DNA of 64,000 nt from Cyrtodaria siliqua (GCA_037043455.1 JAWPHD010004476.1:62001-126000); one strand, 5' to 3'; positions 9,255 through 20,984 are shown, counted from the stretch's first letter. Notes: generated by a model not told the origin, from the letters alone. Made by a program: numbers and translations.

Positions 9255-10245
9255 AGATTTTGGGTTAGAATGTTAAAAAATTGAATGAAATCGATGTTTC
9301 TGTAATACATTGGGGCATTTAACTAAAAATTAGAAATATATCCAATACAATAGAAAAAAGAAATATTGTAACCTTTTTGGGCAGGGTAAGGTCCAGTGAT
9401 TATATAGAAAAAGTTCCAAACCGCATGATTTTTGGAATTGCCTTAATTGTGGGGCGAGAAATGTGTTTTTTTGTCAAAAATCGACGGAATCTGGAATTTT
9501 TTTTTAAAATTAGTTTGAACATAAACATCAAATTGAAGAAATAGAATGTTGTACAGCATACATATTCAAGTTTTTCCTGGCATCATATATAACATATGTG
9601 CTCAAATGTTGGCATTTTAGGGCAACATTTTGGAAAAAATGACAAAAATCACTAATTTCTGTAATCCACTGGGGGTATTTGGTTAAAATTTAGAAAAACA
9701 TATTTAATATAATAGAATAAAGACTTTTTGTAATATTTCGGATATACAATGGTCCAATAATTAAGTAGAAAAAAGTCCTGAACCATATGATGCTTAAAAT
9801 ATTGCCTTAAGTTTCAGGCGAACAATGTGTATTTCCGTCAAAAACCGACAGAATCAGGAATTATCTTTTGAAAATAGTTTGAACATAAACTTATCAAATT
9901 GAAGCAATAAAATGTTGCATACTATACACATCCAAGTCATTTATTTGTATCAGATATAACATACATGCTCAAATAGTTATATTTTAGGGCAAAATGTTGA
10001 AAAAAATACTAAAATCGCTGATTTCTGTAATGCATTGAGGTATTGGGAAAAAATTAAAAGTGCATAGAAAGAACGGATTTTTTTTTTATAACATTTCTGC
10101 AGTCCAATGTGCAATAATATACCAGAAAACCCATAAGAAGGTGGTAAATGCTGCTTTATTTTGTTGGAGGAAAATGTGTTTTTAATAAAACATAAACGAA
10201 GTCTGTATTTGTTTCTTCAAAAAGTAATTTAAACATACATGTTAC
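9255..10245 (+). repeat. Three tandem copies of a ~360-bp unit
   Basis: The landmark 'tgtaat.ca.tg.gg.attt' begins at 9301, 9660 and 10026 (periods 359 and 366). Each unit carries 'ttgaacataaac..caaattgaag', 'aatgttg.a', 'aacata..tgctcaaat' and 'ttttagggcaa'. The third unit is the most diverged and is cut short. Non-coding. Confidence 0.85.
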
Positions 10246-10435
10246 AACGATGTGAGAAAAAATTGCCGTCTTTCTTCTATCGAACATTCCTACTCTCACC
10301 TGGCGATATTGCCCTGACATTTTATTTGCTTTTGTAAGCAAACAAGCCTGCTCTAGCTGATACCTTATGGGAATTTGTTAAAAAATGACATTACAGAACC
10401 TCCCGAATAAATACAACACATCATGTACTAGTTCT

Positions 10436-10560
10436 TGAGCTGGCTGTAGACACCCCTCCCACATTGGGGATTTTGTAGGGTATGATTTTCTGAAAGAGCA
10501 TACAATAAGTTTCAAAATGATGGTGTGCCATCAATTCTGAGCGTTTGGCTTTAGTGAGTA
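10436..10560 (+). repeat. Second end module of the composite satellite element
   Basis: 'tgagctggctgtagacaccc', 'ttgtagggtatgattttctg', 'tggtgtgccatc', 'ggctttagtgag'. Direct repeat of 9055-9215, so the tandem array is bracketed by two like-oriented modules. Confidence 0.75.
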
Positions 10561-10925
10561 ACGTGCATGTAAACTATGTTACCTTACATTACAATTAAAA
10601 ATTCAATGTACATTAAAAACGCTGAATATAAATTAAATCAAAACCATGTAAAAAACATAATACATGTACCTTTATTAATATAAGTTGAGAAGCGCTTCAA
10701 ACATATTGAAACTATTCTGTAATTTACGTTACACCACATTCATTACCAAAAAAACTTATTTTTAGTGCAAATAGGTTGCTTTAAAAACTGGTGTTCGTCT
10801 GTAACTAAGGGTTTCTATATATCAAAATGTTAATTAGACTGTGTATAATATGCGTATTTATAATAGCCGAAATTTAGGTGTAACACAATGAAAAGAAATC
10901 AAACATGGCGTCCAAGATGGTCCCG
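10561..10925. other. No gene seen
   Basis: AT-rich spacer between the satellite element and the 10.93-kb duplication; no feature recognised. Confidence 0.4.
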
Positions 10926-11330
10926 TTGTGTCACAAGATTTGTAGGTCGAGGGTCGCTCAACGCTATTTCCCTTTATACATATATAACTATGCTCTAGGT
11001 TAGTTAAGAGGTTCGAGATCAGAACTCGGGTAGCCTCCCTCCTGATTCAGCCTAGCGATCGAATGCCACGCGTTGCCGGGACCTTTGCCGACGGCTGCCC
11101 ACTAGTCCCGTTGTGTCACCCAATCTGTAAGTCGGCCCATTCCCCGTCGGCCGAAGGTCGTTCAACGCTATATCCTTCTATATAGCTCTATATAGCTCTA
11201 TGTGCCATGTTCGAGACTCGAACTCGGGTAGCCTTTCCCCTAATATTAACTAGCGACCGCGTGCCACATGCACTGGGGACCTTTGCCGACGGCTAGCCAC
11301 CGGTCCTTTTGTATCGCAAAATATATGGGT
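10926..11330 (-). repeat. Two tandem ~190-bp units with tRNA-like promoter boxes
   Basis: Two copies: 'cccgttgtgtcac', 'gtcg.tcaacgctat', 'gaactcgggtagcct', 'ctagcga', 'gggacctttgccgacggct'. On the minus strand the second unit contains an A-box-like TGGCACGCGGTCGCTAG and, about 25 bases further, a B-box-like GAGTTCGAGTCTC, so the unit may be a tandem tRNA-derived SINE. It is distinctly GC-rich against its surroundings. Confidence 0.55.
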
Positions 11331-11369
11331 AACTTGGTAAAGTCCACGTCGCCAGTTGGTGCACGTACA

Positions 11370-11750
11370 TGTTCCAAAATGCTCTACACATAATGGGCTT
11401 TCAGAAAAATAAGATGTACCAAATTCCCCCTGAAGTGAGAGTTACTCCTATTAGCTTACAGTCTATTTTTCTATTGTACCGGTATTATATATTTTTCTAC
11501 ATTTTAACCAAATACCCCCAAAGGATTGCAAAAATAAGTGATTTTAGTCCTTTTTTCCGACATATTTCAGCAGATATGTTATATATGATGCCAGGAAACA
11601 CCTGAATATGTATGTTGTGCAACACTATATTACTTCAATTTGTTTATGTTAAAACTATTTGAAACTTATTGTATGTTCTTTCAGAAAATCATACCCTACA
11701 AAATTCCCCCTTGTGGGGAGGGTTTCTCCTAGTAGCTCATAATCTAATAA
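11370..11750 (-). repeat. Inverted partial copy of the composite satellite element
   Basis: Reverse complement of the 9.05-10.56 kb element: 'tgatgccagga', 'atatgtatgttgtgcaaca', 'cttcaatttgtttatgtt' correspond to one tandem unit; 'tttcagaaaatcataccct' and 'acaaaattcccccttgtggg' to the end module. A second end-module remnant lies at 11395-11455. Confidence 0.75.
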
Positions 11751-11759
11751 GTAACACAT

Positions 11760-12030
11760 TTCTTCTCCATTTGCGAAATGGTGAAGGATCGGTAATTCGC
11801 AAATAGTGCCACTGTCCTTGATAACAACTCACTTAGTATCCGATATCTCGCTTGCATTGAGTAAATATTGAGTACAGTCACATTATCCAAGTTTTAATCA
11901 ATCTTTCAATGACAACTCTACAAGTCTGGCTTGTGTCGGATGCCTAATTTCGGACTGGTAATTTCTAGGATAACGATCAGTAGGGAAAGAGTGACTGAAC
12001 GTTTATAATTTAGTAGTGGTGCTATCAAAT
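11760..12030. repeat. Old repeat block, partner at 16310-16545
   Basis: Shares 'attatccaagtt', 'attgacaac'-like, 'taacgatca', 'gaacgtttataa.ttagtagtgg' type landmarks with 16390-16530. Diverged and non-coding. Confidence 0.5.
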
Positions 12031-12074
12031 GAATAATTACAGGGGTGTGCCTACACATTTATTTCTTAAAGAGT

Positions 12075-13992
12075 TAATTATGTTATTACATTTGATGAAT
12101 ATCATAAACATTTTGGTAATTTATTTAATGATTTAAAAACCTCACAAAACGACGACGCGGATTTTTTTATTAATAACCACAATTTTGACGATAATGATCC
12201 AATTTTTCAAGAATTAGATATGCCTATACCGGAAGTTGAGGCGGTGATTAAGTCACTTAGAAAGAATAAAGCCGTTTGCGGCGACAATATTTTAAACGAA
12301 TATTTAATTGCAACCTGTGATATATTATCCAGGCATATAGCTGATATTTTCAACGCGATTTTAGATTTTTGACTATTAAAAGGGTTCATAATAGCATTAC
12401 ATGAAAAAGGTAAAAAAAATAATGCGAATAATTATAGAGGTATAACCCTGGTCAGCAGCATGGGCAAACTGTCTTCAAACGTCTTGAAAAATCGAATGGT
12501 TAAATGGTGTGAAATTAATAATATTATTTCGGCCTCCAATTTGGATTTATGAAATGTAAATCTACTATAAATGCTGGATTCATACTACAAAACATCATTG
12601 AACAAAATTTTAATACTAAATGCCAAAAGTAGGCTATATTGTTTCTTCATAGACTTTAAAAAGGCGTTTGATTCTATTGACAGAAATGTACTTTGGTTAA
12701 AATAATACAAATTAGGCGTTATTGGTAAATGCTTAGAATTATTCAAGCTGTGTATGCTATTATTAAAAGTTGTGTTAAACACTATGGATCATTTTCAGAT
12801 TGTTATAATATTTCAGTTGGAATGAAGCAAGAGGAGATAATCTCGCCGATAATGTTCGCACTTGTTCTGTTAAAAAAATATTGACAGTGGGCTTTCAGAT
12901 AAGGATATATCTATTTTTCTTTTGCTTTTTGGCGATGATATGGTTTTAATAGTGACCATAGAATATCTTCAAAATAAATCAGATGAATTATACGAATATT
13001 GTGAAACATGGGGTCTAGAGGTTAACACTGATAAGACAAAAGTGATGTTTTTTCGAAAAAAGGAAAAATCAGTATTTCTGAAATATGGTATTATAACGGT
13101 ACCATTCTCGAAGTTGTAACTATTTGGGAGTTGCGTTTAAACATACGCGATTGTTTTCCCTTGACCATCAAGTAATATGTGGCAAAGCGCGTAAATCTAT
13201 GAATCTAATTTATTAATCTATATTAAGAAAACAATCGTTACTACAATTGCTCGATGCTTTTGTAGCGTCTATTATTAAGTACGGCAGTCAAGTTTGGGGG
13301 TTCACCAAATCTAAGGATATTGACATGATACATCTGAAGTTCTGTAAACAATCTCTAGGAGTAAATATATCCACAAGTAATGCGGGAGTTAATGGGGCCG
13401 TTATCCATTATATATAAATCGACATTTTAATATGATTAAACATCGGCTAAGGGCGGTTTCAAACGGACAGTGTAAGTATAACGCATGTGTGTGAAAACGC
13501 AAGAACTGACTGTGAAAATGGTCTAAATCATTGGGTGTCAAAAGTTAAGTTGTTACTGAATACTAGTGGCTTTATATATGCATGGCTTGACACACACTCT
13601 TTATATCGCATACATTTGATAACGATATTCAAACAAAGACTAGTATATAATGTTGTTAAAAATTAGTTTGACCTTGAAACAAACAACGTTTCGACGTTGT
13701 ATAAGGTTGTGAAACATCATTTTGAATAATATTTTATGATAATTATCCTAATTTACTGCACACTGGACGTGATCGCAGTATTTTAACCAGATACCGTATG
13801 TCTTCTCATAGTTTAAAATCACGAAACAGGGAGATATACTCTGGAAATACTAGAAATACACGAATAGATATGTCAACTATGTAACAATAACGATAATTGA
13901 AAATGAGTACCAGTTTGCCCTGGTATGTCCCTTTTTATAATAAAATCAGAAATAAATTTATAAAACGATATTATATTCAACAACCTAGTAAG

Positions 13993-14035
<43 letters not shown>

Positions 14036-14130
14036 TTATTACACTTCGTCAATCAACATGATCAACAAACAATTGTAAGACGTGCCATGACAGATAAATT
14101 ATAATCTCGTTCATCCAAATTTAAATATTA
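12075..14130 (+). pseudogene. Decayed non-LTR retrotransposon (LINE) reverse transcriptase ORF2 remnant
   Basis: Frame-broken reverse transcriptase of a LINE. Conserved pieces, in order: 'EAVIKSLRKNKAVCGDNIL' (about 12240-12295), 'NNYRGITLVSSMGKL' (12425-12470), 'YCFFIDFKKAFDSIDRN' with the motif A aspartate (12640-12690), 'LFGDDMVL' as motif C with its two aspartates (12925-12950; the usual alanine before DD is glycine), 'GLEVNTDKTKVM' (13010-13045), 'SIIKYGSQVWG' (13268-13300) and the C-terminal 'YQFALVCPFYNKIRNKF' (13905-13960). Stops (such as after 12369, 12550 and 13120) and frameshifts interrupt it throughout. No endonuclease domain is visible upstream, so it is 5'-truncated. A TA microsatellite lies inside the C-terminal region. 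It is inactive; the LINE clade is undecided. Confidence 0.9.
13997..14032. repeat. (TA)18 microsatellite
   Basis: Uninterrupted TA repeat of 36 bp lying in the decayed LINE C-terminal region, so it expanded after the insertion lost function. Confidence 0.95.
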
Positions 14131-14296
14131 TAGAACCTACAGTATTATATTATATGTTTTTATCTAGTATGTCTTTTGTGTTCAATGTATATGTAACATT
14201 GCTTAACTTGTACTAATCCTGTTATAGTGTATACATTGTATGTCTGAACTTTTGTTATGTGATGAAAACCTATGTAATAGTTTAAGTCAATAACAC

Positions 14297-14336
14297 TTCT
14301 TCTACTTCTTCTTCTTCTTCTTTTTTTTGTCTTCTT
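14297..14336. repeat. (CTT)n microsatellite
   Basis: Imperfect CTT repeats followed by a T run; probably near the 3' tail of the preceding LINE remnant. Confidence 0.8.
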
Positions 14337-15239
14337 AATTAATATTTGCTGTATATTGACTATGTGTTGGCAAGTGTGGTAAGTGGAGAAAATATAAGTT
14401 TGATGACGATTGGTTCAATATAAATACATGCAATCGTATAATCAAATAATAATAATAAAAAAATATATCACGAATGTCAACTAAACTTCAGAAAAAAACA
14501 CCATTATTCTTAAATATGAATTGTACGTACAGTAATAAATGTATACATTATGCCGGCATGCTTAGTGCATTCGAATTGTTCAGTTGTGAGGTATTAGAAG
14601 GATTGATATTTGTTTGATTACATGTGTTTTGATACAACTACGTTTACTTAGATTACGGTGTTAAATATAGCTTACTATTGTTTTCCGTTTTATAAATTGA
14701 TAATACAATTTTGGAACAATTACAGATTACGTAATTTTTGATACATTTATTCTAGCAAGAATAATAGCGACAACGATACATGTACACCGCATCACTTATT
14801 TTCGCACAAACTGTATTAGCTGTATTCCAATGCGTTTCGTATGAAACTGACGCCGCATATAAGGTAAAGATACTTTATTTCTGAAAATAATTTTACGACT
14901 TTCTCCTGTCTTACCCGTTCTATATTTCAAAGAAGCGTTGCATTATAGAGTAGCGGCGGTAAAACGTCTCCCTTTAATTGCAGTTTGAACTGTTATTCAT
15001 TCCGATATTTGGAGATCGCTGAGCCCGATATGTATATACAAATAGCGATGGTGCGTTCCCAAGTACGTGTGTTGTCTTATTTTAATGTCAGATAGTTGGT
15101 TCCTCTACTCATGCTTTAAAGGTTCTGAGAAGTGTTTGATCACCTTAGGCTATGTTGTCTGCTTATAGATACGCAGGCTTCATATCCTCTGCCCCCAAAT
15201 AAATTCCATATTGTTTATTTCACCTTTTAATTTCTCGGC
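14337..15239. other. No gene seen
   Basis: AT-rich sequence without a convincing frame or recognised repeat. Confidence 0.4.
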
Positions 15240-15485
15240 TAGGGCATCGCATTTTGTTATAAACTGGAAACATACGCCGCCGGCCACGGAATAATAATAC
15301 CACGTTGATGGTTCTATATTCACCTCCATATTCATACATGTACCATGTTTGGGAAAGCTCAACTTTTTGTACTATTGACATTTTAAATATTGAGTTATGG
15401 GGCTAAATAGCCTGAACGGTAGCAAGCATTTTTCACTGTAACCGTTCATGAACAGCCTCTATCAAACCGAGACTGCATTATTATT
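15240..15485 (-). repeat. Duplicated block, same-orientation partner at 56825-57050
   Basis: Shared order: 'acatacgccgccggccacgg' (partner 'ccatacgccgctggccatg'), 'gacattttaaatattg', 'gaacggtaacaa'-like, 'gttcatgaacag..tc.atcaaaccga.actg'. On the minus strand an ATG begins a frame in both copies, the partner reading MSMAQQFQPSRKRYAYGGEH and this copy starting MSIVQK and containing YGGEY. The frames then diverge. This could be an old paralogous exon or a transposon relic. Confidence 0.55.
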
Positions 15486-16309
15486 TGTTGTTGAATTTAT
15501 TGTTGTTGTTTTTTTCCAAATTTCTCATACTTTTTTCAGTAAGATGATTTATAATGTTTCTCCTTTACACATATGGTATGGTATTAATTACTATATGTCG
15601 TTATTATCTTATTACCCATATTCTTGACAAACCGTAAACCTTGGAGATGCACTTAGTTTAACGACAAATACAATGTAATCAGTGAATGTATACATCACCT
15701 TCATATTGGGCTCAAATCTATTGATCCACCTGTATCCATACGATGCAATTGTAAACGGTGCTTTTATACAAAATATGTCATAAATAGGCTTGATCAGAAA
15801 CTAGGAAAATGGAATCATTACACGACAAGCAAATTTATATTATTGCTAGGAACACGTCAGTGAGAATTGGAATTAATGGTACGATGCTATTTGCGATATA
15901 GTTAGGACAATTCTCCCCGTGAAAGAGTAAGAAAATACGAAATTATTTTCAACTGTTGTTTTTCATCAAATAATATAGATGTTTTATGTTGTAAATACAC
16001 GCAACACATCATTGGCATTGATTTCATTAATGGATATATTCTTCCTAGGCCTGTGTGGAAAACCGCCACTGCAACATGCAGATATGGTCAATACCATGCA
16101 ACTACACACTGTTGTTCTCAATGTTCGTTGAAGCTATTTGAAGTAAAATGCTAAATGAGGACCCAACTTCATTCAACCCTTTTCTTTATCGTTCTGTAAT
16201 TGTGTTAAACGCTTTTATGACTGAAAACAAACAATGGTTTGCCAAATGAAATAGGCAGATGCTGTATACGTTTATGAAATGTTCCTTCCATTTGTAAGAT
16301 TTTGAAAAG
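15486..16309. other. No gene seen
   Basis: AT-rich. The stretch 15660-15710 resembles 20770-20815 ('aaataca.tgtaa.cagtgaatgta'), suggesting an old dispersed repeat. Confidence 0.4.
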
Positions 16310-16545
16310 TCGGTTCTCAAGTAGCGCCACCATCATCGATATCAACTTACTTTTATTTAGTACATGATATATCTCTTGTAATGTGTAAATTATACGAACT
16401 GTCCAATTATCCAAGTTAAAGTCAATATTTTATTGACAACGCCAGGCGCCTGGCCGAGTAGGATACCCTAAGTTAACGATCAACAAGGAGAACCATTTGA
16501 ATGTTTATAAGTTAGCAGTGGTTTTGGCAGGGTATAAATATGTTC
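16310..16545. repeat. Old repeat block, partner at 11760-12030
   Basis: See 11760-12030. Includes the palindrome 'gccaggcgcctggc' at 16442. Confidence 0.5.
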
Positions 16546-16804
16546 TGCCAAATATGCTGTTTACATGGTTTAGTTATGTATCAGTGTATATAAGTCATCC
16601 AAAAAAAAGTTCGCTTTACTAATGTGAACCCATCACAGAAATCAAAGAAACTATAACATTAATCATGGAATTTACATCTGCCACGTAGTTCACACACCGT
16701 CAGTAAAAAACGAATACGAGTAATAACGATGCTGGTGTACAGTTTCAAAAATGTTCATATATATATAAATAAGGTGTTGAGTTTTGACACTTAATATGTT
16801 GTTA

Positions 16805-17235
16805 AAGTTCTCCGGTCATGTCTTGTTTCATGAACATGTTTATGTTTGTTTAAATCGAAATCAATACACAACAATACATATTTATAATTCACACATTGAA
16901 ATATCTGTGAAAAGCGAGAATAAGATTTTATTTGATGACGTAGAAAACTTTGAACAGGTACATTATTCCACAGGCAAATATATTTATCAATTATATGGCA
17001 ATAGTTGTGCAGCAATACAATTCAGATTTACCTTATTTCCCCGTGCAGTCACGCAGTGGTTAAAGTAGTATCTATGTCATGCAAATAATACTTCATTTTA
17101 CATTCAACTTAGTAGCGGTTTTAAATATATGTTTCTCTCCGGGACTATCAAGAAATGTTCATATGATGTTTAAGAGTTATATTTGTTAATTTATAATACT
17201 ACAAAACGGGTGGCCATTCATCTTTAAACAATCTA
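16805..17235 (+). repeat. ~420-bp block with inverted partner at 56155-56565
   Basis: Nearly the whole block is present as its reverse complement 39 kb away. The first half is an open frame in both copies (this one reads LKFSGHVLFHEHVYVCLN, then ILFDDVENFEQ) and in both the frame runs up to CAG followed by GTA(C/A)AT, a plausible splice donor. The second half is non-coding ('gtgcagtcacgcagtgg', 'catatgatgttta.gagt'). I do not recognise the peptide. Confidence 0.6.
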
Positions 17236-17755
17236 AGCCGCCAACTAATGGCAAAATTACACTAAAAATCCGTTTAATAAAACTCTATCCAGGTGTTCAG
17301 GTCTTAAAATAATGTAAATCTGCGATTAAAGTAAAGGCTTATTCGTGGGTTATTAAAACACCCGTGATTGAATATGCGTAAAATAAATTATGAGTTTATG
17401 TTGTGACTACAGAGTCTAAAACTACGCAAGTTATATGATTACAACGTCGTCAATAGTGTACATATGTTGTAAATTTCGGCTGTTGTTGGCGGGTTAGCTA
17501 CTTTCATTATAGCTATCTCTTTCACTTTACAAACTTTCGGAATAGTCAAAATGCTGTTCACTTCATATCTATTCTGAAGTCAATCGCGTTTAAGTCGCTG
17601 TGGTGTAATGACTTGTAATAGCTATAACTTGGAACTCATTTGTTAGAAAGCTCGTCACCCTATGCCAATATAATGAGTTTTAGAAATATGTCTCCATAGA
17701 ACGATTCATTAACCATTTTATTGAATACTATTATGTGTCCTGGTAATGATATATT
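17236..17755. other. No gene seen
   Basis: 17330-17500 weakly matches 5285-5500 ('atatgcgtaaaat.aattatgag'; 'gtgtacatatgttgtaaa'). Otherwise featureless. Confidence 0.4.
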
Positions 17756-17759
17756 TACC

Positions 17760-18535
17760 TTAAAATTTTAAAGAATGTGTATTGTCTCTGTTTTTTCCTT
17801 GCTGTTTGGTTTTATTACCGTTTATAGACAAATTGTTGGAATCCCTGTAAGTACGAACTGTATGTTCTTATGTTGCTATGAAAGAGATTTTATGTTGAGT
17901 GTTTCATCCGATACTCAGGCAGATGTCGTTAAATCCTGTATTGATACCTGTGGGTATCTGGATGCCATATTGACAAAATCCTTTCTTTTCTACTATTGTT
18001 AATATAATCTATCTGTCTATCCGGAGGAACTTCAATTCACCAAAATTAAAACATTTGATTCTGTCGCTTCTATTCTTGATTACATCTCTCTATTGAAAAT
18101 GGCGAAATAATTAGTAATATCTATGACAAGAGAGATGATCTTGTTAATTATCCCCTCTTAGGTGGGAATGTTCTCCGAGCTACTTCATATGGGGTCTATG
18201 ATTCTCAACTTATTCGTTTTTCTAGAGCTTGTAGTCGTGTTGAGAACTTTAAATATATTTACTATTTGTATTGCTAAAAAAATATTCCAGCAGGGCTACC
18301 GTTACCATACATTTCCAAAACTCTTTGCAAAATTGTATTATTGTAACACTGACCTACTTTTAAAATATGAAACTAATTTAAGAACTAGTCTGCGACAAGG
18401 ACTATCACAACCTGATTTCTGTGGTGATGTGACTTACAAATTTACAAAGATCACTTTCATACAATCTTTATAAAACTTGCTAAAACCTTTATCAGAAGAG
18501 GTTATGATCCTATCATTTTACAATGCACTGCATGT
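17760..18535 (+). pseudogene. Penelope-like element reverse transcriptase, decayed copy
   Basis: Same reverse transcriptase as the minus-strand copy at 62815-64000. Visible pieces: 'YRQIVGIPVSTNC' (about 17826-17864), where the usual PMGTNCAP is altered; 'CYERDFMLSVSSDTQADVV' (17874-17930); the catalytic region 'GYLDAILT' (about 17951-17976), in which the second aspartate of the YLDD motif is replaced by alanine; a broken linker; then 'QGYRYHTFPKLFAKLYYCN' (18292-18348), 'RQGLSQPDFCGDVTYKF' (18390-18440) and 'RRGYDP' (18495-18512). At least two frameshifts and several stops. It starts abruptly at its 5' side and is inactive. PLEs encode a reverse transcriptase and often a GIY-YIG endonuclease; no endonuclease is seen here. 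Confidence 0.9.
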
Positions 18536-18915
18536 TTAAGTGGTTGATCCATTTACAGTTTGCCACTTTGCTTTCTTCTTAGATTGTGATAAGACCTTTC
18601 AGATGGTGGACCCTATGATGACGACTGCAAGCAACTTCATAGGACGGTAGCGTTTGATGATTGTCTTAAATCTTGTCTTGTCGTACCTTAACGGTTTGTT
18701 CTCTGCCAAGTCATGAGGTACATGCTTTACTGCATTCTATGCTTTTGATTTGTTATATTATATATACATGACCATGTATGTGTTTTACTTATACTGCCAT
18801 TAATGCTGCCTTGTTTGTAAGAGAATTTAACCTGGTGGTGATATTTGTATTCACACTGTCCCGTTTTATTCGGATGACAATAGGGTAAGAGTGAGGTATG
18901 GTGTACACAATACAA
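18536..18915 (+). mobile_element. 3' non-coding region of the 17.8-kb Penelope-like element
   Basis: Continues the element: 'ggtggaccctatgatgacg', 'ggacggtagcgtttgatg', 'ccttaacggtttgttctctg', 'ccaagtcatgaggtac', 'cactgtcccgttttatt', 'gacaatagggtaagagtgag'. It stops at about 18912, before the expected 3' terminus. Confidence 0.8.
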
Positions 18916-19199
18916 CATCTCGGAAATTAATAACAAATGTTTGGTGGCATATTTCTGCCACGAGATAGCTAGATAAATATCATGATTATTTCGAGATTTT
19001 TAGGTGAGATAATACTGTAAACAAGATATACTGACATTCTGGGACTTTACGGGCTTGACACCTACGTTCCTTTATACGTTACATCATTAAGATGTTCGAC
19101 TGTTATTGATGTATGTTTAATGACATATTGTGTCTATGGCAGTCGTTTTTTGATTTACAACCAAAAATGTATTATTTACAGGATGCAACAAAAACGTGT
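18916..19199. other. Spacer between two PLE segments
   Basis: No gene. The sequence separates two collinear parts of a PLE 3' region and so may be an inserted segment. Confidence 0.4.
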
Positions 19200-19545
19200 T
19201 AAAGTTTTTTCCCTCAGTTTATTATACATGATCATCTATGTTTTACACTTTTAATGTTGCCTTGTTTGTTAAAGAATATAACCCGTTTTATTGGGATGAC
19301 AATAGGGTAATAGTGAAGTCTGGTGCACACAAACAACCTGGTTTACCCCACAGTGGCCTTTTTTGTCAATGAGCGTTCCAATGCAGTGGCCATGTTGTCG
19401 TCCCTTTTACGTTTGTGATGTCATGTCTTGCTTTTTATTCATCTGCGTACTTGTTTGTTTGTTTGTTTTTATGCGTATTTGTGGTTGTCCGTCGTCTCTG
19501 AATGCTTCATTTCCTATTCGACTTTTATATCCAATTTATTTAGGC
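19200..19545 (+). mobile_element. Penelope-like element 3' fragment
   Basis: 'tatacatgatcatctatg', 'gccttgtttgttaaagaata', 'attgggatgacaatagggta', 'ctggtttaccccacagtggc', 'gagcgttccaatgcagtggc', 'tttgtgatgtcatgtcttgc' and the terminal 'cttcatttcctattcgactt' followed by 'ttatat'. Retains the true 3' end that the 17.8-kb element lacks. An internal deletion is seen after 'taaagaatataaccc'. Confidence 0.85.
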
Positions 19546-19787
19546 GATACTGATACGTTTTATTTGAAAATGTCAGAGCATATAATGTAAATGTCATTTA
19601 TTTCTGCAAATAATGTCACAACTTTCAGAAAAATGATTAAAATGTTTCTCCTTTAATTTATTTTGATATTATTGTTATTGAAAGTTGTTTTTCATTATCT
19701 TAATAAATGTGTTGACAATAGTTACGAATACCTGGGGGACTAGGCAACTTTCTGTTTTGATCCATCAATAATTTTGTCAAATGTCCG

Positions 19788-19961
19788 ATGCCAATTGCAG
19801 CTCCCACTGATTTTGAAGACATAATAATTACTGATGAAGATGAAGATGGCGAATGTAATAATTTTACAGATCGTATTACCGCTTTTAACTGTTATCCTAA
19901 TAAGATCCGACTTTCATGGCTTTCGTCAAGTGTCAACGTATTCTGTAGCATGCAATCATAA
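19788..19961 (+). CDS. Unrecognised 57-codon frame, possible exon
   Basis: ATG-started frame containing a short acidic stretch (TDFEDIIITDEDEDGE) and ending at TAA. The sequence 'gatgccaattgcag' just inside its start would serve as a splice acceptor, so the coding part could begin after 19800 instead. I find no family. Chance occurrence is the main alternative; no neighbour supports a gene here. Confidence 0.15.
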   Translation: MPIAAPTDFEDIIITDEDEDGECNNFTDRITAFNCYPNKIRLSWLSSSVNVFCSMQS

Positions 19962-20980
19962 CGACAAATGGAGACAAGAGCCAGTAATTTAACTTAATAC
20001 GAGGGTGATAAAACGTTCCTTACTGTTTTAAATAACTGAGAACAGACGAATAACATCTCTTTGTTAAACATTTTCAAGTTAACTTCCATTTGATCGATGG
20101 TACGAATATATTTCAGTTCACGCGCGAAACACATATTCCGGCCCGTCAAGTGACATCACGCTATTTACCATCGTTATTGCACGTCTTAGATCCTTTGGTA
20201 TATGGTGTCTCTTCTCACGTAACACATATTGTATTGTTCATATATTTCATTGTTGGGGACACCCAGATGTCACATATCGACACGCCTGGACGCTAGGAAG
20301 GACAGGATAGGTCTCCATAACAAGTTACTGAATGGTGACTTGAACCCTAACCGTCTTTTGGTTTTGGGTGTAGAAAACGAGGAATCCACATACTAGCACA
20401 TATTCGCCTAGTTATAAATCGTTTGTTAAAATACACTGAGCTGTTCCATTCATAATATCAACAGTTTCATCTTTGTTCAGAACTGTAAGTCGCATGTCTT
20501 CCTTAACATGATGTTTCAACCGCATAACTCATTTCAGTCGACTTTGTATTGCTCTCTCCCACAAATAAAACGAATGAACGATAACTTGCTTGCAAATCTT
20601 CATTTGTCTCTTTCAAATAGACTACTTCCTTAACTTGTTTGCGTTAAATTTGCGGTGCTGTAAAGCGGCATTATAGTCCATTTCTTGACCACGGCGTCAT
20701 TGAATGACAATGTCACGAAATGCACGATTACATGGTAAATTAAATTGTTACTATTGATCTGTATGACTCAGGGAAAATACATTGTAAACAGTGAATGTAT
20801 GTATGACAGCTTCAGAATATACACTATCCTAAATTCGTCTGCATGGGTTGTACATATAGGTACAAATATGGTAGGTCAAATTATAATGCGATTCAAACTA
20901 TTGGACGATTTCATTTGAAATGCAAAGAATATGTGAATCAGATAAAACTGCACACACGACTGAATGTATTTCGTTGCTGC
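19962..20980. other. No gene seen
   Basis: Mixed AT-rich sequence; 20770-20815 weakly matches 15660-15710. No convincing feature. Confidence 0.4.
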
Positions 20981-20984
20981 TCAG

